DNA of 64,000 nt. Source: Streptomyces sp. NBC_00247 (GTDB taxonomy: Bacteria > Actinomycetota > Actinomycetes > Streptomycetales > Streptomycetaceae). Of this stretch, positions 34,045 through 43,285 are shown one piece after another (within the stretch, counting starts at the first letter, position 1; each line of letters starts with the position of its first letter). The notes below the pieces were generated by a model. That model made no database searches. It was not told the origin of the DNA and saw only the letters and a list, made by a program, of their open reading frames with translations. The position numbers were made by a program, and so were the translations under genes. The stretch spans positions 5,414,001-5,478,000 of the forward strand of contig NZ_CP108093.1 of NCBI RefSeq assembly GCF_036188265.1, given 5' to 3'.

Positions 34045-35111
34045 GGCAGATCCTCTTCGCGGGGGCCATAGGGCTCTTCCTGACCCTGGTCGGAACGCCG
34101 TTGCTCATCAAACTGCTGGCCCGCAAGGGGTACGGGCAGTTCATCCGGGACGACGGCCCGCGCACGCACGGCAGCAAGAAGGGCACGCCCACCATGGGCG
34201 GCATCGCCTTCATCCTGGCGACGATCATCGCGTACGTCCTGGCGAAGGTGATCACCGGCGAGCCCATCCGGTTCTCCGGTGTCCTGGTGCTCTTCCTGAT
34301 GGCCGGGATGGGGCTCGTCGGCTTCCTGGACGACTACATCAAGATCGTCAAGCAGCGGTCGCTCGGCCTGCGGGCCAAGGCGAAGATGGCCGGCCAGCTG
34401 ATCGTCGGCATCGCCTTCGCGGTGCTCTCGCTCCAGTTCGCCGACATCCACGGCAACACCCCGGCCTCCACAAGGCTTTCGTTCGTCGAGGACTTCGGCT
34501 GGTCGATCGGACCGGTGCTGTTCGTCGTCTGGGCCCTGTTCATGATTCTCGCCATGTCCAACGGCGTGAACCTGACGGACGGTCTGGACGGCCTGGCCAC
34601 CGGCGCGTCGGTGATGGTCTTCGGCGCGTACACCTTCATCGGACTCTGGCAGTTCCAGGAGTCGTGCGCCAACGCGATGGAACTCACCAACCCCAGCGCC
34701 TGTTTCGAAGTGCGCGACCCACTCGACCTGGCGGTCGTCGCCTCCGCGCTGATGGGTTCCTGCTTCGGCTTCCTCTGGTGGAACACCTCGCCGGCCAAGA
34801 TCTTCATGGGTGACACCGGTTCGCTCGCGCTCGGCGGCGCCCTCGCGGGTCTCGCCATCTGCTCGCGCACCGAGTTCCTGATGGCCGTCCTCGGCGGTCT
34901 CTTCGTGATGATCACCATGTCCGTGGTCATCCAGGTCGGCTCCTTCAAGATGACCGGCAAGCGGGTCTTCCGGATGGCCCCGCTCCAGCACCACTTCGAA
35001 CTCAAGGGGTGGTCGGAAGTCCTGGTGGTGGTCCGGTTCTGGATCATCCAGGGCATGTGCGTGATCGTCGGTCTCGGACTCTTCTACGCGGGATGGGCAG
35101 CCAAGAAGTGA
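34041..35111 (+). CDS. mraY: Phospho-MurNAc-pentapeptide translocase MraY
   Basis: The 356-residue integral membrane enzyme has about ten helices and the conserved MraY segments DDGPRTHGSKKGTPTMGG (about 35-52), FLDDYIK, NLTDGLDGLA and GDTGSLALGG, and an FxMAPLQHHFE end motif. It transfers phospho-MurNAc-pentapeptide to undecaprenyl phosphate to make lipid I. ATGA overlap with murF implies coupling. Confidence 0.97.
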   Translation: MRQILFAGAIGLFLTLVGTPLLIKLLARKGYGQFIRDDGPRTHGSKKGTPTMGGIAFILATIIAYVLAKVITGEPIRFSGVLVLFLMAGMGLVGFLDDYIKIVKQRSLGLRAKAKMAGQLIVGIAFAVLSLQFADIHGNTPASTRLSFVEDFGWSIGPVLFVVWALFMILAMSNGVNLTDGLDGLATGASVMVFGAYTFIGLWQFQESCANAMELTNPSACFEVRDPLDLAVVASALMGSCFGFLWWNTSPAKIFMGDTGSLALGGALAGLAICSRTEFLMAVLGGLFVMITMSVVIQVGSFKMTGKRVFRMAPLQHHFELKGWSEVLVVVRFWIIQGMCVIVGLGLFYAGWAAKK

Positions 35112-36553
35112 GCACCACCGACTCGGCGTCCTGGTCGGACTGGCGGGGGAAGCGGGTCACCGTCGCCGGACTCGGGGTCAGCGGAATTCCCGCCGCCCGG
35201 GCCCTGCACGGACTCGGGGCACTGGTGACCGTCGTCAACGACGGCGACGACGAGCGCTCCCGCGCCCAGGCGGCCGGTCTGGAGGCGGAGGGGATCACCG
35301 TGCGCCTCGGCGACGGCGACACCCTGCCCGAGGCCACCGGACTGATCGTCACCGCCCCGGGCTGGAAGCCCGACAAGCCGCTCTTCCTCGCCGCGGCCGA
35401 GGCCGGGGTCCCCGTCTGGGGCGACGTCGAACTCGCCTGGCGGCTGCGGGGGGTCAAGGGCGGCGAACCCGCCCCCTGGCTCGCGGTCACCGGCACCAAC
35501 GGCAAGACCACGACCGTACGCATGCTGGCCTCGATCCTGGAGGCCGCCGGGCTGCGCACCGCGGCGGTGGGCAACATCGGCGTCTCCCTGCTGGACGCGG
35601 TCCTCGGCGAGGAGACGTACGACGTGCTCGCCGTAGAACTCTCCAGCTACCAGCTGCACTGGGCGCCGTCGGTGCGCGCCCACTCCGCGACCGTGCTCAA
35701 CCTGGCCCCGGACCACCTCGACTGGCACGGCTCCATGGAGGCGTACGCCGCCGACAAGGGCCGGATCTACGAGGGCAACACCGTGGCCTGCGTCTACAAC
35801 GCGGCCGACCCCGCCACCGAGGAACTGGTGCGCGAGGCCGACGTGGAGGAGGGCTGCCGGGCGATCGGCTTCACCCTCTCCACCCCCGGCCCCTCCCAGC
35901 TCGGTGTCGTCGACGGCATCCTGGTGGACCGGGCCTTCGTCACCAACCGGCAGAAGCAGGCCCAGGAGCTCGCCGAGGTCGCCGACGTCGACCCGCCCGC
36001 CCCGCACAACATCGCCAACGCCCTCGCCGCCGCCGCGCTGGCCCGCGCCTTCGGCGTGCAGCCCGCCGCCGTCCGCGACGGACTGCGCGCCTTCCGCCCC
36101 GACCCGCACCGCATCGAGCACGTCGCGGACCTGGACGGCGTCCGTTACGTGGACGACTCCAAGGCCACCAACACCCACGCCACCGAAGCCTCCCTCGCCG
36201 CCTACGAGCCGATCGTCTGGATCGCCGGCGGCCTCGCCAAGGGAGCGACCTTCGACGAGCTGGTGAGCGGCGCCGCGAAGCGCCTGCGCGGCGTGGTCCT
36301 CATCGGCCGCGACCGCGCCCTCATCCGCGAAGCCCTGACGCGACACGCCCCCGAGGTACCCGTGGTCGACGTGGACCGCACCGACACTGGGGCCATGTCC
36401 GAAGCGGTCGCCGAGGCCGCGCGTCTCGCCCACCCGGGCGACACCGTGCTGCTGGCCCCGGCCTGCGCCTCGATGGACATGTTCGCCAACTACAACGAGC
36501 GGGGCGAGGCGTTCGCGGACGCGGTCCGCGCACTCGCCGACGACAGCGCCTGA
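35093..36553 (+). CDS. murD: UDP-MurNAc-L-Ala:D-Glu ligase MurD
   Basis: The 486-residue protein has an N-terminal Rossmann segment (VTVAGLGVSGIPAARAL), the ATP loop VTGTNGKTTTVRMLAS, ELSSYQLHW, NLAPDHLDWHGS, and DDSKATNTHA. It adds D-Glu to UDP-MurNAc-L-Ala. Two starts are possible: ATG 35093 (MGSQEV, overlapping mraY by 19 bases) or GTG 35108, which forms a GTGA overlap with the mraY stop. The difference is 5 residues. Confidence 0.95.
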   Translation: MGSQEVSTTDSASWSDWRGKRVTVAGLGVSGIPAARALHGLGALVTVVNDGDDERSRAQAAGLEAEGITVRLGDGDTLPEATGLIVTAPGWKPDKPLFLAAAEAGVPVWGDVELAWRLRGVKGGEPAPWLAVTGTNGKTTTVRMLASILEAAGLRTAAVGNIGVSLLDAVLGEETYDVLAVELSSYQLHWAPSVRAHSATVLNLAPDHLDWHGSMEAYAADKGRIYEGNTVACVYNAADPATEELVREADVEEGCRAIGFTLSTPGPSQLGVVDGILVDRAFVTNRQKQAQELAEVADVDPPAPHNIANALAAAALARAFGVQPAAVRDGLRAFRPDPHRIEHVADLDGVRYVDDSKATNTHATEASLAAYEPIVWIAGGLAKGATFDELVSGAAKRLRGVVLIGRDRALIREALTRHAPEVPVVDVDRTDTGAMSEAVAEAARLAHPGDTVLLAPACASMDMFANYNERGEAFADAVRALADDSA

Positions 36554-36570
36554 CAGGACCGGCCCCCGGG

Positions 36571-36612
36571 CCGTACCGTCCCCGGAGAGAATGTGCCCGG
36601 GGGACGGTACGG
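36571..36612 (+). terminator. Hairpin between murD and ftsW
   Basis: CCGTACCGTCCCC (36571-36583) pairs exactly with 36600-36612 over 13 bp, with a 16-nt loop. It is inside a run of same-strand division genes, so it may be an attenuator, an mRNA processing site or the end of the upstream transcript unit. No U tract follows. Confidence 0.65.
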
Positions 36613-36675
36613 TCCGAGCGCCGGGCCGCCGGGCTGTCGCCGCCCCGGGCACGATCAGCGGAGGGGACAGCGACT

Positions 36676-38160
36676 ATGCCGGCCGATGAGGGTCCCGACG
36701 CCCTGGGACGGGTCCGCGCGCAGGCACACGCGGCGCGGACCGGCCCCTTCCGTACCCGGCCGGCTCCCCGGGCCGCCCTGGCGGGCCCGTACGGTTCACC
36801 GGACTCCGGGGTGCCGACGCACCCCGGAACCGCCCTGCGGGGACGGCTCGCCACCGGCTCCGGACGCGGTCCCCGGCCGCCACGAGCACCGGGCCGTCCG
36901 GCCTCCACGCCCCGCGAACCGCGCGGCGGCGGGGTGCGCCGGAGCTACGAACAGGCGCGGCGGGCCTGGGACCGTCCTCTGACCGCGTACTACGTCATCC
37001 TCGGGTCCAGCCTGCTGATCACCGTGCTGGGCCTCGTGATGGTCTACAGCGCCTCGATGATCAAGGCCCTGGAACTCGCCAAGCCGAGCACGTACTTCTT
37101 CCGCAAGCAGTTCCTGGCCGCCGTCATCGGAGCCGGGCTGATGCTGCTGGCCGCGCGCATGCCGGTCAAGCTGCACCGCGCGCTCGCTTACCCCATGCTG
37201 CTCGGCACGGTCTTCCTGATGGCCCTGGTCCAGGTCCCCGGCATAGGGATGTCGGTCAACGGCAACCAGAACTGGCTGTACGTCGGAGGACCGTTCCAGC
37301 TCCAGCCCAGCGAGTTCGGCAAGCTGGCCCTCGTACTGTGGGGCGCCGACCTGCTCGCCCGCAAACAGGACAAACGGCTGCTCACCCAGTGGAAGCACAT
37401 GCTGGTGCCGCTGATCCCCGTCGCCTTCATGCTGCTCGGTCTGATCATGCTCGGCGGCGACATGGGCACCGCGATCATCCTCACCGCGATCCTCTTCGGC
37501 CTGCTCTGGCTCGCCGGGGCGCCCACCCGGCTCTTCGTCGGCGTACTCGGCTTCGCCGGGGCCATCGCCGTCCTGCTGATCAAGACCAACCCGAACCGCA
37601 TGTCCCGGCTCGCCTGCGTGGGGGTCAGCGAGCCCGACGCCGCGGGCGGCTGCTGGCAGGCCGCGCACGGAATCTACGCGCTCGCGTCCGGCGGCTGGTT
37701 CGGATCGGGACTCGGTGCGAGCGTGGAGAAATGGGGACAACTCCCCGAACCCCACACCGACTTCATCTTCGCCATCACAGGTGAGGAACTGGGGCTGGCG
37801 GGCACTCTGTCGGTGCTCGCCCTCTTCGCGGCTCTAGGCTATGCGGGTATCCGCGTGGCCGGACGCACGGAGGACCCCTTCGTGAGGTACGCCGCGGGAG
37901 GCGTGACGACGTGGATCACCGCGCAAGCCGTGATCAACATCGGTGCGGTGCTCGGCCTGCTGCCGATCGCCGGAGTCCCGCTCCCGCTGTTCTCCTACGG
38001 AGGGTCGGCCCTGCTGCCGACCATGTTCGCGGTCGGCTTGATGATCGCCTTCGCGCGGGACGAGACCGGCGCGAAAGCGGCCCTGGCCATGCGGAGGCCC
38101 GGGGTGAGATGGAAGACGATGAGACGGCGCGTCAAGAAGCGTCCGTCCGGAGAGCGGTGA
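36676..38160 (+). CDS. ftsW: SEDS glycosyltransferase FtsW
   Basis: The 494-residue SEDS protein has ten membrane helices after a long (about 98-residue) Arg/Pro/Gly-rich cytoplasmic N-terminus and ends in a basic tail (RRRVKKRPSGER). Conserved features include NGNQNWLYVGG, QPSEFGKLAL, and LPEPHTDFIFAITGEELG. It polymerises glycan from lipid II at septa together with FtsI. ATG 36676 follows GGAGGGGAC. A hairpin stands between it and murD. Confidence 0.95.
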   Translation: MPADEGPDALGRVRAQAHAARTGPFRTRPAPRAALAGPYGSPDSGVPTHPGTALRGRLATGSGRGPRPPRAPGRPASTPREPRGGGVRRSYEQARRAWDRPLTAYYVILGSSLLITVLGLVMVYSASMIKALELAKPSTYFFRKQFLAAVIGAGLMLLAARMPVKLHRALAYPMLLGTVFLMALVQVPGIGMSVNGNQNWLYVGGPFQLQPSEFGKLALVLWGADLLARKQDKRLLTQWKHMLVPLIPVAFMLLGLIMLGGDMGTAIILTAILFGLLWLAGAPTRLFVGVLGFAGAIAVLLIKTNPNRMSRLACVGVSEPDAAGGCWQAAHGIYALASGGWFGSGLGASVEKWGQLPEPHTDFIFAITGEELGLAGTLSVLALFAALGYAGIRVAGRTEDPFVRYAAGGVTTWITAQAVINIGAVLGLLPIAGVPLPLFSYGGSALLPTMFAVGLMIAFARDETGAKAALAMRRPGVRWKTMRRRVKKRPSGER

Positions 38161-38166
38161 ATTTCG

Positions 38167-39261
38167 GTGCATGTCGTACTCGCCGGCGGGGGGACCGCCG
38201 GCCACATCGAGCCCGCGCTTGCCCTCGCAGACGCCCTGCGGAGGCAGGACCCGACCGTGGGCATCACCGCCCTCGGCACGGAACGCGGCCTGGAGACCAG
38301 GCTCGTACCCGAGCGGGGGTACGACCTGGCGCTCATCCCGGCCGTACCGCTGCCCCGTAAGCCCACACCGGAACTGATCACCGTCCCGGGCCGGCTGCGC
38401 GGCACCATCAAGGCCGCCGAGCAGATCCTGGAACGCACCAAGGCCGACTGCGTGGTCGGCTTCGGCGGTTACGTCGCACTGCCCGGCTACCTCGCCGCCA
38501 AGCGCGCCGGAGTGCCGATCGTCGTCCACGAGGCCAACGCGCGCCCCGGCCTGGCCAACAAGATCGGCTCCCGGTACGCCCACGGCGTCGCGGTCTCCAC
38601 CCCGGACAGCAAGCTGCGCGGCGCCCGCTACATCGGCATCCCGCTGCGCCGCACCATCGCCACCCTGGACCGGGCCCGGGTGCGCCCGGAGGCGCGCGCC
38701 GCCTTCCGGCTCGACCCCAACCTGCCCACCCTGCTGGTCTCCGGCGGTTCGCAGGGCGCCCGCCACCTCAACGAGGTGGTCCAGCGGGTCGCACCGCTGC
38801 TCCAGCGTTCGGGCATCCAGATCCTGCACGTGGTCGGCCCGAAGAACGAATTGCCGCGTATCGACAACATGCCCGGTATGCCGCCCTACATCCCGGTACC
38901 GTACGTGGACCGGATGGACCTCGCGTACGCGGCGGCCGACATGATGCTCTGCCGCGCGGGCGCGATGACCGTGGCCGAGCTCTCGGCCGTCGGGCTGCCC
39001 GCCGCTTACGTCCCGCTGCCGATCGGCAACGGCGAGCAGCGGCTCAACGCCCAGCCGGTGGTCAACGCCGGCGGCGGCCTGCTGGTCGACGACGCGGCCC
39101 TCACCCCGGAGTGGGTACAGGCCAACGTCCTTCCGGTGCTGTCCGATCCGCACCGATTGTATGAAATGTCACGCGCCGCCGCGGAGTTCGGTCGGCGCGA
39201 CGCCGACGACCTGCTCGTCGGCATGGTGTACGAGGCGATTGCCGCACGCCGCCAGGCGTGA
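38167..39261 (+). CDS. murG: Lipid II synthase MurG
   Basis: The 364-residue GT-B glycosyltransferase starts HVVLAGGGTAGHIEPALALA, the first G loop, and has VVGFGGYVALPGYLAA, VVHEANARPGLANKIG and SGGSQGARHLNE. It transfers GlcNAc to lipid I on the inner membrane face. GTG 38167 lies 6 bases after the ftsW stop. Confidence 0.96.
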   Translation: MHVVLAGGGTAGHIEPALALADALRRQDPTVGITALGTERGLETRLVPERGYDLALIPAVPLPRKPTPELITVPGRLRGTIKAAEQILERTKADCVVGFGGYVALPGYLAAKRAGVPIVVHEANARPGLANKIGSRYAHGVAVSTPDSKLRGARYIGIPLRRTIATLDRARVRPEARAAFRLDPNLPTLLVSGGSQGARHLNEVVQRVAPLLQRSGIQILHVVGPKNELPRIDNMPGMPPYIPVPYVDRMDLAYAAADMMLCRAGAMTVAELSAVGLPAAYVPLPIGNGEQRLNAQPVVNAGGGLLVDDAALTPEWVQANVLPVLSDPHRLYEMSRAAAEFGRRDADDLLVGMVYEAIAARRQA

Positions 39262-39310
39262 GGCGGGGCGGGCCCGGGGTGTGCGCCCCGGGCCCGGCGA
39301 AGGAGCGAGC

Positions 39311-40105
39311 GTGGCCGGACCGACGACCGCCCAGCGCGGTTCAGGGCAGCAGGCGGACACCCCGGCGCGCGCGCCGCACGCCGGCCCCGGAAGGGGCGGG
39401 GTCGCCCGCCGCAGGATGCTGGTCCTCGGTGCGGCCGGGGCCGCCCTGCTCGCGGGGGGCGTGGCCTGGGCGCTGTGGGGGTCCTCCTGGCTCCGGCTGG
39501 AGCAGGTCGGCGTCAGCGGGACCGGCGTCCTCTCCCCGGCCGAGGTGGAAGCGGCGGCGGCGGCTCCGGTCGGCTCGCCGCTGATCGCCGTGGACACCGA
39601 CTCCCTGGAGCAGCGGCTGCGGCGGAAACTCCCCCGAATCGACACCGTGGACGTCACGCGTTCCTGGCCGCACGGAATCGACATCGAGGTGACCGAGCGA
39701 AAGCCGGTCCTTCTACTGAAAAAAGGCGCAAAGTTCACCGAAGTAGACGCCGAGGGCGTGCGGTTCGCGACCGTGGACAAAGCGCCCGAAAGGGTTCCAC
39801 TGCTGGAATTGTCGCCCGATCGTTCCGCAAGTCTGCGCCGTTTCGGCGGTGACCGTCTGTTGCGGGAGGCGGTCTCGGTCGCCGGCGACCTTCCCGCCGC
39901 CGTCGCCCGTGTCACCGAGGCGGTGCGGGTGACCTCGTACGATTCGATCTCGCTGAAGCTGACGGGGGGACGCGAAGTGATCTGGGGCAGTGGTGAACAG
40001 GGCGCGGTGAAGGCGAAAGTGCTCACCGCCCTGATGAAAGCCGCACCCAAAGCGGGACACTTCGACGTCAGTGCGCCCACCGCTCCTGCCTCTTCGAAGA
40101 GTTGA
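39311..40105 (+). CDS. ftsQ: Cell division protein FtsQ/DivIB
   Basis: The 264-residue bitopic protein has a basic cytoplasmic tail, one helix (about 36-56), a POTRA domain (LRLEQVGVSGTGVLSPAEVEAA onward, about 60-130) and a beta domain. It links early and late divisome proteins. GTG 39311 follows AAGGAG by 5 bases. The last part of the gene and the gap after it hold the ftsZ promoters in S. coelicolor. Confidence 0.92.
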   Translation: MAGPTTAQRGSGQQADTPARAPHAGPGRGGVARRRMLVLGAAGAALLAGGVAWALWGSSWLRLEQVGVSGTGVLSPAEVEAAAAAPVGSPLIAVDTDSLEQRLRRKLPRIDTVDVTRSWPHGIDIEVTERKPVLLLKKGAKFTEVDAEGVRFATVDKAPERVPLLELSPDRSASLRRFGGDRLLREAVSVAGDLPAAVARVTEAVRVTSYDSISLKLTGGREVIWGSGEQGAVKAKVLTALMKAAPKAGHFDVSAPTAPASSKS

Positions 40106-40118
40106 CGGGCATTTGGGC

Positions 40119-40164
40119 TGACCAGCACCCTGGTTGGTCATCGCTACGGGTGATCACATAGGGT
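40119..40164 (+). promoter_or_regulatory. Candidate ftsZ promoter with an overlapping inverted repeat
   Basis: TTGGTC (40134-40139) and TAGGGT (40159-40164) could be -35 and -10 boxes with 19-bp spacing (or 17 bp to CATAGG). The -35 lies in an inverted repeat, TGACCA (40119-40124) / TGGTCA (40135-40140). S. coelicolor ftsZ is known to have three promoters, one of them sporulation-specific; which this would be is not known. Confidence 0.4.
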
Positions 40165-40261
40165 GAAAAGAAAAACGGGAGGTTCGGCGTGTTCGTTGAA
40201 CGTGCGCCACTTGTCGACTTAGTGTCCTGTTCGGAAGAGTCCAAGAAGCAGACACACTGGT

Positions 40262-40286
40262 AACCCTAAACTTCAGCGTTAGGGTT
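40262..40286. promoter_or_regulatory. Inverted repeat in the ftsZ leader
   Basis: AACCCTAA (40262-40269) pairs with TTAGGGTT (40279-40286) across 9 bases, 95 bases before the ftsZ start. It may be an operator or an mRNA hairpin. It is unusually A+T-rich for this genome. Confidence 0.5.
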
Positions 40287-40380
40287 TGGGTCGGCGTTCG
40301 GACCGTCCCCATCGACATCCGTCGTCGCGGCGGGCCACCGCAGAGCGACGACACGTAAATCGAGGCGAGAGGCCTTCGAC

Positions 40381-41592
40381 GTGGCAGCACCGCAGAACTA
40401 CCTCGCAGTCATCAAGGTCATCGGTGTCGGCGGCGGTGGTGTCAATGCCATCAACCGAATGATCGAGGTCGGTCTCAAAGGCGTCGAGTTCATCGCGATC
40501 AACACGGACGCGCAAGCCCTGTTGATGAGCGACGCCGACGTCAAGCTCGACGTCGGCCGTGAACTCACGCGGGGACTCGGCGCCGGGGCCAACCCGGCAG
40601 TCGGTCGCAAGGCGGCAGAGGACCACCGTGAAGAGATCGAGGAGGTCCTCAAGGGGGCCGACATGGTCTTCGTCACCGCAGGAGAGGGCGGCGGCACCGG
40701 CACCGGCGGCGCACCCGTCGTCGCCAACATCGCTCGCTCGCTGGGCGCCCTGACGATCGGTGTGGTCACCCGCCCGTTCACCTTCGAGGGCCGTCGGCGC
40801 GCGAACCAGGCGGAGGACGGCATCGCCGAGCTCCGCGAAGAGGTCGACACCCTCATCGTCATTCCCAACGACCGGCTGCTGTCCATCTCGGACCGCCAGG
40901 TGAGCGTGCTCGACGCGTTCAAGTCGGCCGACCAGGTGCTGCTCTCGGGTGTCCAGGGCATCACCGACCTCATCACCACCCCCGGCCTCATCAACCTCGA
41001 CTTCGCCGACGTCAAGTCGGTCATGTCCGAGGCGGGTTCGGCGCTCATGGGCATCGGTTCGGCCCGCGGCGACGACCGCGCGGTGGCGGCGGCCGAGATG
41101 GCGATCTCCTCGCCCCTCCTGGAGGCGTCCATCGACGGCGCCCGCGGCGTGCTGCTCTCCATCTCCGGTGGCAGCGACCTCGGTCTCTTCGAGATCAACG
41201 AGGCCGCCCAACTGGTGAGCGAGGCGGCGCACCCGGAGGCGAACATCATCTTCGGCGCGGTCATCGACGACGCGCTCGGCGACGAGGTGCGGGTCACCGT
41301 GATCGCCGCGGGCTTCGACGGCGGCCAGCCGCCGGCCCGCCGCGAGAACGTGATCGGCGCCGGTGCCGCCAAGCGCGAGGAGCCCGCCCCGCCGGCCCGG
41401 CCCGAGCCCGTCCGCCACTCGGCCGGACTCGGTTCCGTGCCGGTCCGCGAGGAAGCCCCTGCCCCGGTCGAGGCCGCGCCGGTCACGAACGACGGCTCGC
41501 TGCCGCCGGTCTCCCCGCCGCACGTGCCGACGGCTCGTCCCTACCAGGACACCCAGGCCGAAGAGCTGGACGTACCGGACTTCCTGAAGTGA
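40381..41592 (+). CDS. ftsZ: Cell division GTPase FtsZ
   Basis: The 403-residue tubulin homologue has the G-box G103-GGTGTG-109, the T7 loop NLDFADVKSVM, and a C-terminal conserved peptide ending LDVPDFLK that binds SepF and FtsW-type partners. A Pro/Ala-rich linker of about 60 residues joins the two. It forms Z-ring ladders in sporulating hyphae. Start GTG, SD GGCGAGAGG. Its stop overlaps the start of the next gene (GTGA). Confidence 0.98.
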   Translation: MAAPQNYLAVIKVIGVGGGGVNAINRMIEVGLKGVEFIAINTDAQALLMSDADVKLDVGRELTRGLGAGANPAVGRKAAEDHREEIEEVLKGADMVFVTAGEGGGTGTGGAPVVANIARSLGALTIGVVTRPFTFEGRRRANQAEDGIAELREEVDTLIVIPNDRLLSISDRQVSVLDAFKSADQVLLSGVQGITDLITTPGLINLDFADVKSVMSEAGSALMGIGSARGDDRAVAAAEMAISSPLLEASIDGARGVLLSISGGSDLGLFEINEAAQLVSEAAHPEANIIFGAVIDDALGDEVRVTVIAAGFDGGQPPARRENVIGAGAAKREEPAPPARPEPVRHSAGLGSVPVREEAPAPVEAAPVTNDGSLPPVSPPHVPTARPYQDTQAEELDVPDFLK

Positions 41593-42440
41593 TAGACCGG
41601 CACCACTCGGGACCCGCGGCCACCGCGGGTCCCGCTCTCACAGCGGTACCCGCAGCGGACCCGTCCGGCGGCGCCGGTGCCCACTTCGCCTTCACCGACC
41701 GGTGGGGCGGGGTGAGCACCGGTCCGTACGGGTCGCTGAACCTCGGCGGCGCGGTCGGAGACGACCCCGCCGCCGTGGTCGCGAACAGGGCCCGTGCGGC
41801 CGGCGCTCTCGGGCTCGACCCGGAGCGGGTCGTCTGGATGAACCAGGTGCACGGCCGTGCGGTCGCCGTGGTCGACGGGCCCTGGGGCCCGGGCCGCGAG
41901 ATCCCGGCGGTGGACGCGCTGGTGACCCGCCGTCGGGCGCTGCCGCTCGCCGTGCTCACCGCGGACTGCGTCCCGGTCCTGCTGGCCGACCCCGTCGCCG
42001 GGGTCGTCGCGGCGGCGCACGCGGGTCGCCCCGGTCTCGTCGCCGGAGTCGTCCCCGCGGCCGTGGAGGCGATGCTCGCCCTCGGCGCCGACGCTTCCCG
42101 GATCGTCGCCCGCACCGGACCTGCGGTCTGCGGCGGTTGCTACGAGGTCCCGGCCGCGATGCGGGACGAGGTCGCCGAGACCGTCCCCGCGGCCCGGGCG
42201 GAGACCCGGTGGGGCACGCCGGCGGTGGACGTCGTCGCCGGGGTCCACTCCCAGCTCGACGCTCTCGGCGTGCGGGACGTGCGGCGTTCGCCGTTCTGCA
42301 CGCGGGAGTCGGACGACCACTTCTCGTACCGGCGCGACCGCACCACCGGACGACTCGCCGGATACGTCTGGCTGGACGGGCCGCTCGAAGAGGGCCACCG
42401 GGACGGCGAGGACCACCAGGACGACGAGGGAACGGCATGA
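41589..42440 (+). CDS. pgeF: YlmD/YfiH-family polyphenol oxidase-like (PgeF-type) protein
   Basis: The 283-residue protein has the family metal motifs NQVHG, VLTADCVPVLLAD and AAHAGRPGLVAGVV. Related proteins were called laccases but are known as purine nucleoside phosphorylase/adenosine deaminase-like or PgeF peptidoglycan-editing enzymes. In Streptomyces the gene stands between ftsZ and sepF. GTG overlaps the ftsZ stop. Confidence 0.9.
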   Translation: MIDRHHSGPAATAGPALTAVPAADPSGGAGAHFAFTDRWGGVSTGPYGSLNLGGAVGDDPAAVVANRARAAGALGLDPERVVWMNQVHGRAVAVVDGPWGPGREIPAVDALVTRRRALPLAVLTADCVPVLLADPVAGVVAAAHAGRPGLVAGVVPAAVEAMLALGADASRIVARTGPAVCGGCYEVPAAMRDEVAETVPAARAETRWGTPAVDVVAGVHSQLDALGVRDVRRSPFCTRESDDHFSYRRDRTTGRLAGYVWLDGPLEEGHRDGEDHQDDEGTA

Positions 42441-43159
42441 CGGACCGCAGCAAGGAACTCGCCGACAACCTGGCGCGGGTGGAGGAACGTATCGCCTCCG
42501 CCTGTGCCGCGGCCGGCCGGTCGCGGGACGAGGTCACGCTCATCGTGGTCACCAAGACCTATCCCGCGAGCGACGTGCGGATCCTGCACGGACTCGGTGT
42601 GCGTCAGGTGGCCGAGAACCGGGACCAGGACGCTGCGCCCAAGGCCGCGGACTGTTCGGATCTGTCGCTTACTTGGCACTTTGTCGGTCAGCTTCAGACC
42701 AACAAGGTTCGTTCAGTGACGCGTTATGCCGATGTGGTGCAGTCGATCGACCGGATCAAGCTCGTTTCCGCACTCTCCACGGCTGCCGCCGGAGAGCGGG
42801 AGAGTGAACTCGGCTGTCTGATCCAGGTCGCCCTCGACGCCGGCGACGGTGAGCGCGGCGAGCGGGGCGGAGTGGCTCCCGAGGGTGTGGAAGCGCTGGC
42901 CGCCGCGGTGGCGGCGGCGCCCGGACTCCGGCTCGACGGCCTGATGACGGTCGCGCCGCTCGCCGGTCCGTACGCGGGACGGCAACGGGCCGCCTTCGGG
43001 CGGCTGATGGAAATCTCATCCCGGCTGCGCAGGGACCATCCGGCTGCGAACATGGTCTCCGCGGGGATGAGTTCGGATCTTGAGGACGCCGTCGCGGCCG
43101 GAGCGACACATGTACGCGTCGGTACTGCGGTACTCGGAGTCCGACCCCGGCTCGGGTAA
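42437..43159 (+). CDS. ylmE: YggS/YlmE-family PLP-binding protein
   Basis: The 240-residue alanine-racemase-fold barrel binds PLP through the Lys in IVVTKTYPASD; LTWHFVGQLQTNKVR and MSSDLEDAVAAGATHVRVGTA are family motifs. It is thought to buffer PLP and amino acid homeostasis. The ATG overlaps the pgeF stop (ATGA). Actinobacterial sequences often lack other conserved residues, and the function in division is unclear. Confidence 0.93.
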   Translation: MTDRSKELADNLARVEERIASACAAAGRSRDEVTLIVVTKTYPASDVRILHGLGVRQVAENRDQDAAPKAADCSDLSLTWHFVGQLQTNKVRSVTRYADVVQSIDRIKLVSALSTAAAGERESELGCLIQVALDAGDGERGERGGVAPEGVEALAAAVAAAPGLRLDGLMTVAPLAGPYAGRQRAAFGRLMEISSRLRRDHPAANMVSAGMSSDLEDAVAAGATHVRVGTAVLGVRPRLG

Positions 43160-43285
43160 CGTCGCGAAGCAGGTCGGACCACAGCAGAAAATATGGTCAT
43201 TCCCGCTCAATACGGGGCAGGCCACCGTGGATCGCTGGCACTTGGCGACGATTGCCGATCCACCACAGAGCGGAGGACTCGGAGC

